A DNA stretch of 64,000 nt from Paenibacillus taiwanensis DSM 18679 (GCF_000425125.1 NZ_AULE01000024.1:186001-250000), one strand, 5' to 3'; counted from the first letter of the stretch, positions 24,046 through 32,548 are shown. Program-made: numbers and translations. The notes: generated by a model from the letters alone, not told the origin.

Positions 24046-24705
24046 ATGGATTTGAATAGAAATTATAAGACATTTATGGTCGCAGGTTTTCTTATGATTT
24101 TGGTTGTTGTGTTGTTACTCATATACACGGGAGTTAATGCAGCACCAACCCTACCTACAGAGCGACTGCAAGAACTACGAGTAAGCTACCCCGCAAGTAA
24201 TGCAGATCATCCCTACTATAACTCAAGAAGACTTACCTTTCAGGAAGTCGTGAATCAAGCTGAGTCCATCATTAGAGCAGAAGTTATAGGCCAACTACCA
24301 GAGTACGAAGTGGATTTATTTGGTGCGCCGAATACACCAGAATATAAAGTGAACGAAAAGAAAAAAAACCTGAGTATGCCAACAAGCGCAGCCAAATTTA
24401 CACGGTATGAGGTCAAAGTGATAGAAACAATAAGTGGAATACCTGTTACAGGATCTATTGAATTAGTCTATAATTCAGACTTTAAAGGGGTTGAACCCGA
24501 TCTAAAAACTGGAATGGAGATTATAACAACTATTGGCGCAGGGGAACGTTCGCATGCAGGAAAATACTTTTTTACTAGATATGGGACATATTACATCGTA
24601 GACAATGATTATGTTCTCTCAGCAGTAGATGATGACTTCTCAAAAAAAATGAATGGAAAAACAATGGAAACTTTGTTAGATGAAATTAAAGAAATAAAAC
24701 CATAA
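24046..24705 (+). CDS. Membrane-anchored partner protein of the protease cassette, copy 3
   Basis: A 219-residue paralogue of the proteins at 18959 and 21413. It has an N-terminal anchor (FMVAGFLMILVVVLLLIY) and the same motif series: RLQELR, AEVIGQLPEYEVD, GAPNTPE, YEVKVIET, ELVYNSDF, EPDLKTGMEI and YGTYYIVDNDYVLSAVDD. No protease sequence is recognisable upstream, so this copy stands alone. The ribosome binding site (GAAGG, 12 nt away) is weaker than for copies 1 and 2. Its TAA stop is followed, in the same frame, by the C-terminal remnant of another copy. Confidence 0.72.
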   Translation: MDLNRNYKTFMVAGFLMILVVVLLLIYTGVNAAPTLPTERLQELRVSYPASNADHPYYNSRRLTFQEVVNQAESIIRAEVIGQLPEYEVDLFGAPNTPEYKVNEKKKNLSMPTSAAKFTRYEVKVIETISGIPVTGSIELVYNSDFKGVEPDLKTGMEIITTIGAGERSHAGKYFFTRYGTYYIVDNDYVLSAVDDDFSKKMNGKTMETLLDEIKEIKP

Positions 24706-24804
24706 TCAGTTGATGACGAGTTCTCAATTAAGATGAACGGAAGACCATTAAAAGAATGTATTGATGAAATTAGCACGTTCTCTTTACCCGGACCCCGTAA
24801 ATAA
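24706..24804 (+). pseudogene. C-terminal remnant of a fourth partner copy
   Basis: Thirty-two codons directly after the copy 3 stop and in its frame read VDDEFSIKMNGRPLKE, then IDEIST and a Pro-rich end. They match the last 32 codons of the copy 1 partner (19532-19630) better than they match copy 3. This is what unequal recombination between tandem copies leaves behind. Confidence 0.8.
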
Positions 24805-24812
24805 ATGATGGT

Positions 24813-24858
24813 AAAATGCGTAATTTTATGGTATATACAGGAGACGCATTTTTTATTT
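24813..24858 (+). terminator. Terminator after partner copy 3
   Basis: AAAATGCGT pairs with ACGCATTTT, followed by TTTATTTTG. It differs from the terminators of copies 1 and 2. Confidence 0.75.
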
Positions 24859-25053
24859 TGGTAGGAGTGGCGGGTTTTTTTTAAAATGTAAGCGCATTCG
24901 TAAATGTGAAAACTTTCGAAAAAATAATGGAAATACATATAAAAGCGTGTTTTATTCTGAAATTTATGGTTTAATGTAAAAATGTATTCGGCAGAAACAA
25001 CACCCTAGGAGAAAAGTCATAGTTCTCCAGGAGTACATTTCAAGGAGTTGGAT

Positions 25054-25764
25054 ATGGCTAAAATAGTTCTATCTTTGTTGGGAGCGGTAGTGTTTTTTAC
25101 ATCCTCTACTCAGCAAGAAACGAACAAGGCGGCACTGTTGTTAGAAAAATTCAAGGCAAGTCATGCCTATGTCATTGATTTTTCACGTTCATTTATAGCA
25201 AAGGCTGGTTCTAAAAAACCAGTTGATCAGCGGAAGGCTATTAAGCCTAAAGAAGTATCGGTACTAGGTGCGTCCAGCATACGCCCCGATGTTCCATCGA
25301 TTAAGCTTCCAGACGATGTGTTGGATATGATCTGGCATGAAACGAGTAAAGAAGGGATCAACTATTTTATGTTTCTCGGCTTGATCAAGGCAGAGAGTAA
25401 TTTTGATGGACATACGGTTTATCATAACGATAATGGCACAAGTGATTATGGCCTCGTGCAAATGAACTCACGGAACGTCAGCAGGTTGGCAAAAGAAATT
25501 GAAGTAGCCAAGATTGATGTTTTTAATCCGCAGCATAATGTGCTGCTAGGCATAGAAGAGTTAATCGAATGCCGTGCTTATTGGGAAGGCGAGTATGAAG
25601 GCAAGCAATTGGAGAAGGCGATGCTGCTAGCCTATAACCGCGGGCGTGCTGGCTCGAAGAAATGGATTGACAATAAAGGCGTACTGGATAGCGCCTATAC
25701 CAAAAAGGTATTAAAATATAAACAGCAATTTGAGCATGAAGCGCAATTGGCTCAATCGCAATAA
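25054..25764 (+). CDS. Lytic transglycosylase, SLT-type
   Basis: A 236-residue exported peptidoglycan lyase. A short N-terminal hydrophobic stretch (IVLSLLGAVVFFTSS) serves as signal or anchor, followed by a linker of about 75 residues and the SLT domain. The catalytic Glu is in GLIKAESNFD, with the companion motifs DYGLVQMNSRNV and MLLAYNRG. The start is ATG 25054, 6 nt after CAAGGAG; a TTG 6 nt upstream lies at the ribosome binding site. SLT enzymes cleave the glycan backbone to 1,6-anhydro-muropeptides. Codon use returns to the core-genome style. The 460 nt after it show no gene or clear terminator. Confidence 0.83.
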   Translation: MAKIVLSLLGAVVFFTSSTQQETNKAALLLEKFKASHAYVIDFSRSFIAKAGSKKPVDQRKAIKPKEVSVLGASSIRPDVPSIKLPDDVLDMIWHETSKEGINYFMFLGLIKAESNFDGHTVYHNDNGTSDYGLVQMNSRNVSRLAKEIEVAKIDVFNPQHNVLLGIEELIECRAYWEGEYEGKQLEKAMLLAYNRGRAGSKKWIDNKGVLDSAYTKKVLKYKQQFEHEAQLAQSQ

Positions 25765-26225
25765 AGAGAACGATAACTATTATTGATGCAGGAATAAATA
25801 AATGACCGTTGGTTTACGTCATTTCATACCGTAATGAGAAGGAGCGCTTAATCACATATTGCGCGTTTGCAATCTAGTTCACTTTTATGACATGTTAAAG
25901 ATCCCCTGTTTTCCCTCTCTCTCATTACACTTCCGAATACATGCTTTTCATAACAAATCAGATATACCTGCTATATTCCTGCATCTTATTCTTTTTGTAA
26001 GGGTGACTATTAACTTCCCTATTACTTATTGCTTGTCATGGACGTCCTCAACTTCATTTGGTATGTAAGTCTTGGTGTAAATAGACTATTCAGGCATATA
26101 GAGTCGTGCAGCCAATTGTGGTACCATATAAGGAGAGTTGCTCGAACTTCCAATTATTCAAAGGCAGATGAAGCAGCGATAAGGAAATACTCCTTTAGGA
26201 TTTTCGCTGAAACGAGGTGTAAAGG

Positions 26226-26489
26226 TTGCTTTATAGTATCGTAGCAGTTGTTATAGTCATTGCCCTGACAGTATATGTTGTACTGCGGCGCTTTAAAAGT
26301 CGCAAAGCGAATCACAATATCGTGTCGATGAATAGGTATAAGGCCATGCAGCAGGGCAGTCAGAAATGTTCCTATTGCAAACAAAAGTCTAACAAGCTTA
26401 TATTTTATGCAGATCATAATGGATCAGTGGTTGGAGCATGTAGACAGTGCCAGCCCATCGCAGAGCGCAAAGATATGCTGCCTATATGA
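26226..26489 (+). CDS. Small membrane protein with zinc-ribbon tail
   Basis: An 87-residue protein starting at TTG 26226, 7 nt after ACGAGGTG. Residues 2-20 form a membrane helix (LYSIVAVVIVIALTVYVVL). After a basic linker come CSYC (residues 48-51) and CRQC (residues 72-75), a plausible zinc ribbon. I know no function for it. The upstream interval 25765-26225 contains nothing else I can support. Confidence 0.6.
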   Translation: MLYSIVAVVIVIALTVYVVLRRFKSRKANHNIVSMNRYKAMQQGSQKCSYCKQKSNKLIFYADHNGSVVGACRQCQPIAERKDMLPI

Positions 26490-26507
26490 GTGTACATAGC
26501 CCGTATT

Positions 26508-26535
26508 CCTGGGGACAGGGACACGGTTTTTTTGT
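26508..26535. repeat. GGGGACAGGGACACGG(T)n element
   Basis: GGGGACAGGGACACGG followed by seven T and GTGT. This short G-rich motif recurs in Firmicute genomes as part of REP-like or transposon-end sequences, as I remember it. Only one copy was noticed here. It could also act as a weak terminator (ACAC/GTGT around a T-rich loop). Confidence 0.3.
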
Positions 26536-26566
26536 GTTAAGCGACTAACATCTCCTTTTGTTAAAA

Positions 26567-26609
26567 AGTGATTGTAATCACAAGGAAGCTGCTCATCCTG
26601 TGTTACATT
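26567..26609 (+). promoter_or_regulatory. FNR/CRP-type operator and class II promoter
   Basis: AGTGATTGTAATCACA at 26567-26582 has the AGTGA-N6-TCACA form of FNR-family sites, with a perfect 6-2-6 palindrome inside. TACATT at 26604-26609 is a -10 placed so that the operator centre falls near -41.5, the class II activation position. A second palindrome (TGAGAA-GAA-TTCTCA, 26615-26629) sits at the expected transcript start. Confidence 0.6.
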
Positions 26610-26651
26610 TCTTTTGAGAAGAATTCTCATTTTAAAAATGGGGTGATTAGG

Positions 26652-26903
26652 TTGGGTACATCCTCAGTGGATTTAGGTAAAAGTATATATGAATTGTGCG
26701 AAGCAAATGAGGAGATCGTCTCGATTATGGTGCAGTTGGGGTTTGATCAAATTGCAAATCCGATCATTCGTAATACGGCGGGCCGTGCGATGACCATTCC
26801 TAAAGGCGCCAAATGTAAAGGGATATCCATTGGTATTATTATAGAAGCCTTTGAACAAGCGGGTTATACGGTCATTGGAAAGGAGCTGTATACGTATGAG
26901 TGA
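26652..26903 (+). CDS. DUF1858-domain protein
   Basis: An 83-residue soluble protein made almost entirely of a DUF1858 domain (VDLGKSIYELCEANEEIVSI, then MVQLGF, NTAGRAMTI and EAFEQAGYTVIG). The start is TTG 26652, after GGGGTGAT. DUF1858 is common beside or inside DUF438/hemerythrin proteins and in anaerobes; it is related to the N-terminal domain of iron-sulfur repair proteins such as ScdA. The stop overlaps the next gene by 8 nt, so the two are co-translated. The FNR-type promoter upstream suggests induction at low oxygen. Confidence 0.78.
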   Translation: MGTSSVDLGKSIYELCEANEEIVSIMVQLGFDQIANPIIRNTAGRAMTIPKGAKCKGISIGIIIEAFEQAGYTVIGKELYTYE

Positions 26904-28131
26904 GATCATTAACAATCGGGAACGAGATCGATTAAATAATAGCATGCGTCAGCAATTGTTAAAGGATATCATTAAGCAGCTTCATGAAGGTAAAAGTGCT
27001 GACGACGTTAAGCGTCAATTTGAGGAAGCTGTTGGGGACGTCACCGTGGCAGAAATATCTGCCTTGGAACATGCGTTAATACAGGAAGAAGGCATTCCGG
27101 TGGCAGAGGTACAGCGGCTTTGTTCTGTCCATACCGCCGTATTTAAAGGATCGATTCAAGACATTCATCAGCCAGCAGCTACGGAGGAAGTGGGCCACCC
27201 GATTCATACCTTTAAGCGGGAGAACCGTGAGTTGGAACAACTGGTTCAATTTAAGCTTGTGCTTCATACAGAACGATTTGCTAAGGATGATCAGGAGCAC
27301 CATAAAAGCAAGCTGCTCGAAGACCTGACACAGTTGAAGGAAATAGACAAGCATTACAGTCGTAAGGAAAATTTGTTGTTCCCCTATTTGGAGAAATACG
27401 GTATTTTTGGACCGACACAGGTGATGTGGGGAGTGGACGATAACATTCGTTTGCTGCTAAAAGACGTAGGGCGGCAATTAGAAGCCTATGTAGCAGGCAG
27501 CGGATGCCAGCAAGCAATAGTTGAATTGCTGCACCATATAATACAAGAAGTTAACGAGATGATCTATAAAGAGGAAAATATATTATTTCCAATGGCGATG
27601 CAGACGTTAACTGAAGACGAATGGGTTCGAATTGCAGCCGAGAGCGAGCAGATCGGATATTTCCTAACTGAGCCGAGTGGGGTTTGGGTTCCTGCACGCG
27701 AGCAGTTGGATTCGGGTGAATTAGTAGAGGGAGTTATACGCATGGAAACAGGCGTATTATCCGTGGCTCAACTGGAGCTGATGATGAACCATCTGCCGGT
27801 GGACCTGACGTTTATTGATGAGCACGATGTTGTGCGTTATTACAGCCACGGCAAAGATCGTATATTTACGCGTACTCCGTCCGTGATCGGACGTACGGTC
27901 CAAAATTGCCATCCACCGCAAAGTGTCCACATCGTTAATCAACTGCTGGAGGACTTTAAAGCTGGACGCAAAGAAGCAGAAGATTTTTGGATTCAGTTCA
28001 GGGACAAATATGTATTCATTCGTTACTTTGCTGTCCGAAATGCGGCAGGGGAATATAAAGGCACATTGGAGTTCACGCAAAACATTAAACCTATCCAAGA
28101 AATTACGGGGGAGAAACGAATCCATTCGTAA
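26896..28131 (+). CDS. DUF438/hemerythrin/PAS protein
   Basis: A 411-residue cytoplasmic protein with three parts. Residues 1-85 are a DUF438 domain (LKDIIKQLHEGKSADDVKRQ). Residues 115-235 are a hemerythrin-like HHE four-helix bundle with candidate iron ligands in LVLHTER, EIDKHYSRKENLLFP, LLHHI and MIYKEENILFP. Residues 285-400 are a PAS-like domain (VDLTFIDEHDVVRYYSHG, then FIRYFAVRN). The set resembles oxygen or nitric oxide sensing, or iron-sulfur repair proteins. It overlaps the DUF1858 gene and shares its FNR-type promoter. The ATG at 26896 has an AAAGGAG box; a longer reading from 26851 does not. Confidence 0.85.
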   Translation: MSEIINNRERDRLNNSMRQQLLKDIIKQLHEGKSADDVKRQFEEAVGDVTVAEISALEHALIQEEGIPVAEVQRLCSVHTAVFKGSIQDIHQPAATEEVGHPIHTFKRENRELEQLVQFKLVLHTERFAKDDQEHHKSKLLEDLTQLKEIDKHYSRKENLLFPYLEKYGIFGPTQVMWGVDDNIRLLLKDVGRQLEAYVAGSGCQQAIVELLHHIIQEVNEMIYKEENILFPMAMQTLTEDEWVRIAAESEQIGYFLTEPSGVWVPAREQLDSGELVEGVIRMETGVLSVAQLELMMNHLPVDLTFIDEHDVVRYYSHGKDRIFTRTPSVIGRTVQNCHPPQSVHIVNQLLEDFKAGRKEAEDFWIQFRDKYVFIRYFAVRNAAGEYKGTLEFTQNIKPIQEITGEKRIHS

Positions 28132-28202
28132 GGGGAAGAACGGTATACTTTAGTCAATAGAATGTAATCTTCCAATGTAACATAACTGATTATTTCAAAT
28201 AG

Positions 28203-28231
28203 TTGCAAATGTTCCAGGTCGATGATACACT
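28203..28231 (+). promoter_or_regulatory. Promoter of the rib operon leader
   Basis: TTGCAA at 28203-28208, a 17-nt spacer and TACACT at 28226-28231, with TG making an extended -10. It is placed about 50 nt before the FMN aptamer. Confidence 0.5.
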
Positions 28232-28281
28232 AATTCCATAATAACTAGATTGAACATATACATTTTCATATCGTTGACAAA

Positions 28282-28425
28282 CCTTCAGGGCAGGGTGCAA
28301 TTCCCGACCGGCGGTGTTGAATGAGCTTAGCTTATTCTTAGTCCGTGACCCGTAAGAGGATAACCTCAAGCGGTGGATCTGGTGAGACTCCAGAGCCGAC
28401 AGTATAGTCTGGATGGGAGAAGGGA
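28282..28425 (+). promoter_or_regulatory. FMN riboswitch (RFN element)
   Basis: The conserved aptamer blocks are all present: CCTTCAGGGCAGGGTG, ATTCCCGACCGGCGGT, AGTCCGTGACCC, GCGGTGGATCTGGTGAGACT with CCAGAGCCGACAGT (two adjacent blocks), and GGATGGGAGAAGG. FMN binding should shut down the downstream riboflavin genes. Confidence 0.95.
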
Positions 28426-28453
28426 GTCAGGATGTAGCTTTATGATGGGGACA

Positions 28454-28519
28454 GTTGTATCCTTTTTAAAGACATATAGCTGAGCAGCCTTTTATTTAGC
28501 TATGCAACGTGTTTTTTTT
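28454..28519 (+). terminator. Candidate riboswitch-controlled terminator 1
   Basis: GTTGTAT can pair with ATGCAAC (28502-28508), and ATAGCT with AGCTAT inside it, before a run of eight T. It is the first terminator-like structure after the aptamer. Confidence 0.5.
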
Positions 28520-28685
28520 CACAATAATTAAAGCAGGATGCTTCCGTGTTTCGGTTTTCTGGATATGGAAGTTTATATCGGTGTATCCTTTGTGAGGATA
28601 CGATCAATCCTTTTGTCCATCCGTGGATGTTGGACTTCTTTATTGTGGGAGAGAATATATACCTGAGTCTATACATTTCCTATAC

Positions 28686-28716
28686 GCCCTTCGGAGGTTA
28701 TCCGGAGGGCTTTTTG
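28686..28716 (+). terminator. Candidate riboswitch-controlled terminator 2
   Basis: GCCCTTCGGA, loop GGTTA, TCCGGAGGGC, then TTTTTG. This is the stronger of the two hairpins between the aptamer and ribD. The stretch between the aptamer and ribD (about 480 nt) holds no supported gene. Confidence 0.75.
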
Positions 28717-28907
28717 TTTTTACTCGCTCTTTTACAGCCGTGTGATTAAGTGCTTGGAGGTGTAAGCCGTACATGAATGTTGCTGTTCATGGAATCCTAA
28801 GATCAACGAGTGAAAGGAAGCAAATTGACCGCTTTTAGCTTGTTAGGCGCCAACTTCTTATGATTTCATTCCCAATTCGTTAAGCAGCTCTAGTCAAGGA
28901 GGATGTT

Positions 28908-30032
28908 ATGCACACCGTAATAAACGATGAATTTTATATGAAGCTTGCAATTGGGCTAGCAGAACGGATAGTCGGCCAGACTGGCATCAATCCTGCTGTG
29001 GGCTGCGTTATCGTAAATGACGGTCAAATTGTTGGTATGGGAGCGCACTTGAAGCGCGGTGAGGGCCACGCTGAAGTTCATGCCTTACAGATGGCGGGAC
29101 CACGTGCTGATGGTGGAACTGCGTATGTGACTCTTGAGCCATGCAGTCATTATGGCAAGACACCACCATGCAGCTTACGACTAATGGAGGCGGGCGTAAA
29201 GCGGGTCGTAGTTGCGTGTACAGATCCTAATCCTGTTGTAGCGGGTCGTGGCTTAACTTTGCTGCGCGAGCATGCTATTGAAGTCAAGGTGGGGGTGTTA
29301 GCCGCCGAGGCTGAGCGGATTATCGAGCCATTTGCCAAATACATTACGACAGGATTACCTTATGTCACACTGAAAACAGCGCAAACATTGGACGGCAAAA
29401 TTGCGACTCATGAAGGACACAGTCAATGGATTACGAACGAGCAGGCAAGGGAAGTGGTGCACACACTGCGTCACCGACATCAAGCTATTATGGTAGGCAT
29501 TGGAACGGTATTACAAGATGATCCCTCTTTGACGACTCGTTTGTCTGTACAAGGGCTGAACCCTATCCGTTTAATTGTGGACTCCCAATTAAGTCTGCCG
29601 TTGAACGCCAAAGTCGTCAGGGACCAGTTGGCCCCAACTTGGGTCCTTACAACGATGAATGCGGATCAGGAGCGAGCCATTGCGCTAGAACGTCTTGGCG
29701 TAACGGTTATTCGGATAAATAAAGGAAAACGTGTGGACGTACGAAAGGCAATAGCAGCATGCGGTCAGCGCGAGATTAGTTCCATATTATTGGAAGGTGG
29801 AGGACATCTGAATGGCTCGATGCTGGAAGCGGGCTTGATCGACCGAGTTGTGTTGATGATGGCTCCTAAAATAGTAGGGCATCCAGATGCACCAGGAAGC
29901 TTTATGTTCCCAGGGCCTGCAAAGATGAGTGATGCATATTGTCTGGAACAAGTTAGCGTCGAAGTGTTAGGTAATAACATCATCATAAAAGGCGTGCCAG
30001 GTCGGCATGAGCAAGAGAGAGAGGAGGAATAG
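28908..30032 (+). CDS. ribD: Bifunctional riboflavin-specific deaminase/reductase
   Basis: RibD carries out the deamination and NADPH-dependent reduction steps after GTP cyclohydrolase II. In this 374-residue protein the N-terminal deaminase has the zinc site HAEVHAL and PCSHYGKTPPC (residues 50-90). The C-terminal reductase starts near residue 145 (YVTLKTAQTLDGKIAT) and contains the SILLEGGGHLNGSML nucleotide-binding segment. An AAGGAGGATGTT box precedes the ATG. It opens the ribD-ribE-ribAB-ribH operon under the FMN riboswitch. Confidence 0.96.
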   Translation: MHTVINDEFYMKLAIGLAERIVGQTGINPAVGCVIVNDGQIVGMGAHLKRGEGHAEVHALQMAGPRADGGTAYVTLEPCSHYGKTPPCSLRLMEAGVKRVVVACTDPNPVVAGRGLTLLREHAIEVKVGVLAAEAERIIEPFAKYITTGLPYVTLKTAQTLDGKIATHEGHSQWITNEQAREVVHTLRHRHQAIMVGIGTVLQDDPSLTTRLSVQGLNPIRLIVDSQLSLPLNAKVVRDQLAPTWVLTTMNADQERAIALERLGVTVIRINKGKRVDVRKAIAACGQREISSILLEGGGHLNGSMLEAGLIDRVVLMMAPKIVGHPDAPGSFMFPGPAKMSDAYCLEQVSVEVLGNNIIIKGVPGRHEQEREEE

Positions 30033-30034
30033 CT

Positions 30035-30715
30035 ATGTTTACGGGACTAATTGAAGAAATTGGGACGATGCAATCTCTTTCCAAACGTGGAGAAGCGATG
30101 GTATTACGTATTAAAGCCTCCAAAGTGCTTGCTGGTATAACACTTGGCGATAGCATTGCCGTTAATGGGGTCTGTTTAACCGCGACTTCTTTTGACAATT
30201 CATCGTTTTGTGCTGATGTTATGCCGCAAACTTTTCGACATACTAATCTGAAAGACCTGAGTCCTGGGCAGCCCGTTAATTTAGAACGGGCGATGGCAGG
30301 GAATGGGCGGTTTGGGGGGCATATCGTTCAAGGACATGTGGATGGAACTGCGGTCATTACACGACGTACACCAGACGCCAATGCGATTGTGTTTGAATTT
30401 CGAGTAGAAGGGTCTGAGTTGGAACGATACATGATCCCAAAAGGCTCTATTACTATTGATGGCATTAGTCTGACACTCATTCAGGCCTACGAGGGCGGCT
30501 TTGCGGTTTCGATTATTCCTCATACATTAGCTCAGACTGCGCTGGAGAAAAAGCAGCCTGGTGATACCGTAAATATCGAATGTGACATTGTTGGTAAATA
30601 TGTGGAGCATCTGCTTCGTTATGGTTCCGGCTCAAGAGGCCATAATACAGCTAATACATCTGCCAAGTCGTCTACAATGAGTGCTGCGTTTTTAGCCGAA
30701 AATGGATTTATTTAA
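30035..30715 (+). CDS. ribE: Riboflavin synthase, alpha subunit
   Basis: RibE dismutates two 6,7-dimethyl-8-ribityllumazine molecules to riboflavin. The 226-residue protein is the usual tandem of two lumazine-binding barrels: the first starts MFTGLIEEIGTM with SIAVNGVCLTAT, the second has IVQGHVDGTAVI, SITIDGISLTLI and IIPHTL. It begins 2 nt after the ribD stop, which implies coupling, with GAGAGAGGAGGA as ribosome binding site. Confidence 0.96.
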   Translation: MFTGLIEEIGTMQSLSKRGEAMVLRIKASKVLAGITLGDSIAVNGVCLTATSFDNSSFCADVMPQTFRHTNLKDLSPGQPVNLERAMAGNGRFGGHIVQGHVDGTAVITRRTPDANAIVFEFRVEGSELERYMIPKGSITIDGISLTLIQAYEGGFAVSIIPHTLAQTALEKKQPGDTVNIECDIVGKYVEHLLRYGSGSRGHNTANTSAKSSTMSAAFLAENGFI

Positions 30716-30767
30716 TTTTATAAGCAAGACATACAACATCCGTTAGACAGGAAAGGAGCGGTTACTT

Positions 30768-32009
30768 ATGGACAACCAATTTCGTTTTGATTCCATTGAA
30801 GAAGCGATAAACGATTTAAAACAGGGGAAAGTCATCATTGTAGTAGACGATGAGGATCGGGAGAATGAAGGCGATTTTGTGGCATTAGCAGATATGGCAA
30901 CACCCGAAGTGATTAACTTTATGATTTCTGAGGGGCGTGGGCTAGTATGCGTGCCCATTTCTTCAGAACGTGCTGATGAACTTGAGTTGCCTCCGATGGT
31001 GACACACAATACGGATAATCATGAGACGGCATTTACGGTTTCGATTGATCATGTGAGTACCTCTACAGGAATTTCGGCCCATGAGCGGTCCCAGACGATA
31101 CTGGCTTTAATGGAGCCAACTGCAAAAGCAGCAGATTTCCGAAGACCAGGTCATATTTTTCCATTAATCGCGAAAAAGGGTGGCGTGCTGAGACGAGCAG
31201 GTCATACAGAAGCAGCAGTTGATTTAGCTCGGATGTGCGGCTCAGCTCCAGCAGGTGTAATCTGTGAAATTATAAAAGAAGACGGATCGATGGCGCGTCT
31301 TCCAGATCTGGTGGAATTCAAGAAAGCGCACAATATGAAGCTAATTAGTATTCAAGATCTTATTCAATATCGTAACGAAACCGAAAATCTAGTTAAGCAA
31401 GAAGTTGAAGTTAACATGCCGACGGACTTTGGCCAGTTTCGGGTAGTTGCTTTTACGAATGAAGTAGACAACAAAGAGCATGTTGCCTTAGTAAAAGGAG
31501 AGATTGACCCCGAGCAGCCGATTCTTGTGCGGGTGCATTCGGAATGTTTGACAGGTGATGTGTTCCATTCCCACCGTTGCGATTGCGGACCACAGTTTGC
31601 AGCAGCGCTGCGTAATATCGAGCAGGAGGGCACAGGAGTGCTGCTTTATATGCGTCAGGAGGGACGCGGTATTGGACTAATTAACAAACTGAAAGCTTAT
31701 AAGCTGCAAGAGCAAGGTTATGATACGGTTGATGCCAACCTAAAATTGGGATTTGCACCAGATCTGCGTGATTATGGAATTGGGGCGCAAATGCTCAAAC
31801 ACCTTGGTGTGAGATTTATTCGGCTTATGACAAACAATCCGCGCAAAATTAAGGGGTTAGAAGGTTATGGGCTAAAAATTGTGGAGCGGGTTCCGATCCA
31901 AATGGCGGCTAATGAAGACAACACCAACTATTTGCATACGAAGCAAGCTAAACTGGGCCACATGCTAACTTTTGATGTTGTAGAGCAAAATGAAAATACT
32001 AACATATAA
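30768..32009 (+). CDS. ribAB: Bifunctional DHBP synthase / GTP cyclohydrolase II
   Basis: A 413-residue fusion providing both riboflavin precursors. The N-terminal domain makes 3,4-dihydroxy-2-butanone 4-phosphate ([16 protein letters not shown], then [20 protein letters not shown]). The C-terminal domain, from about residue 205, opens GTP ([19 protein letters not shown] zinc site, then [13 protein letters not shown]). Third gene of the rib operon; an AAAGGAGCGG box precedes the ATG. Confidence 0.96.
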   Translation: MDNQFRFDSIEEAINDLKQGKVIIVVDDEDRENEGDFVALADMATPEVINFMISEGRGLVCVPISSERADELELPPMVTHNTDNHETAFTVSIDHVSTSTGISAHERSQTILALMEPTAKAADFRRPGHIFPLIAKKGGVLRRAGHTEAAVDLARMCGSAPAGVICEIIKEDGSMARLPDLVEFKKAHNMKLISIQDLIQYRNETENLVKQEVEVNMPTDFGQFRVVAFTNEVDNKEHVALVKGEIDPEQPILVRVHSECLTGDVFHSHRCDCGPQFAAALRNIEQEGTGVLLYMRQEGRGIGLINKLKAYKLQEQGYDTVDANLKLGFAPDLRDYGIGAQMLKHLGVRFIRLMTNNPRKIKGLEGYGLKIVERVPIQMAANEDNTNYLHTKQAKLGHMLTFDVVEQNENTNI

Positions 32010-32035
32010 ACTTAAATTTAAGAGGAGGCTATTAC

Positions 32036-32503
32036 ATGCCACACATATTCGAAGGACATTTAGTATCAGAAGGTTTAAAATATGGGATCGTTGCTGGACG
32101 TTTTAATGAATTTATCGTATCCAAGTTAGTATCAGGTGCATTGGATGCGTTAAAGCGACATGGCGTTAAGGAAGAGGAAATTGATGTCGCTTGGGTGCCA
32201 GGTGCATTTGAAATCCCGTTAATTGCGCAAAAGATGGCTGAGAGCGGTAAATATGATGCGGTTATCACTTTGGGGGCGGTTATACGAGGCGCGACACCTC
32301 ATTTTGACTTCGTATGTAATGAAGCAGCGAAGGGGGTTGCACAGGTTGGCTTGAAGACAGGTGTGCCTACAGTGTTTGGTGTGTTAACGACGGATACGAT
32401 TGAACAGGCCATTGAACGTGCAGGAACAAAAGCAGGAAATAAAGGTTGGGAATCAGCAGCGACTGCAATTGAGATGGCAAACTTGACGAAACAGTTAAAA
32501 TAG
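32036..32503 (+). CDS. ribH: 6,7-dimethyl-8-ribityllumazine synthase
   Basis: RibH condenses the two branch products to lumazine. In this 155-residue protein the substrate-binding and catalytic segments are visible: [39 protein letters not shown] with the catalytic His, and VFGVLTTDT. Length fits the icosahedral-capsid-forming family. It is the last gene of the rib operon, followed by a strong terminator. Confidence 0.96.
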   Translation: MPHIFEGHLVSEGLKYGIVAGRFNEFIVSKLVSGALDALKRHGVKEEEIDVAWVPGAFEIPLIAQKMAESGKYDAVITLGAVIRGATPHFDFVCNEAAKGVAQVGLKTGVPTVFGVLTTDTIEQAIERAGTKAGNKGWESAATAIEMANLTKQLK

Positions 32504-32512
32504 TGCTTAGTT

Positions 32513-32548
32513 AATGTAGTACCCTTTTTAGGGTGCTACATTTGTTTT
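32513..32548 (+). terminator. Terminator of the rib operon
   Basis: AATGTAGTACCC pairs with GGGTGCTACATT around TTTTTA, followed by TGTTTT. It starts 10 nt after ribH. Confidence 0.88.

Noticed and set aside
24887-24900. TGTAAGCGCATTCG as a CcpA (cre) site
   Set aside because: The right half departs from the consensus and the position relative to the transglycosylase promoter is unknown.
28546-28749. ORF of 67 codons between the FMN aptamer and ribD
   Set aside because: No ribosome binding site, and it overlaps the strong hairpin at 28686-28716. It is leader RNA.
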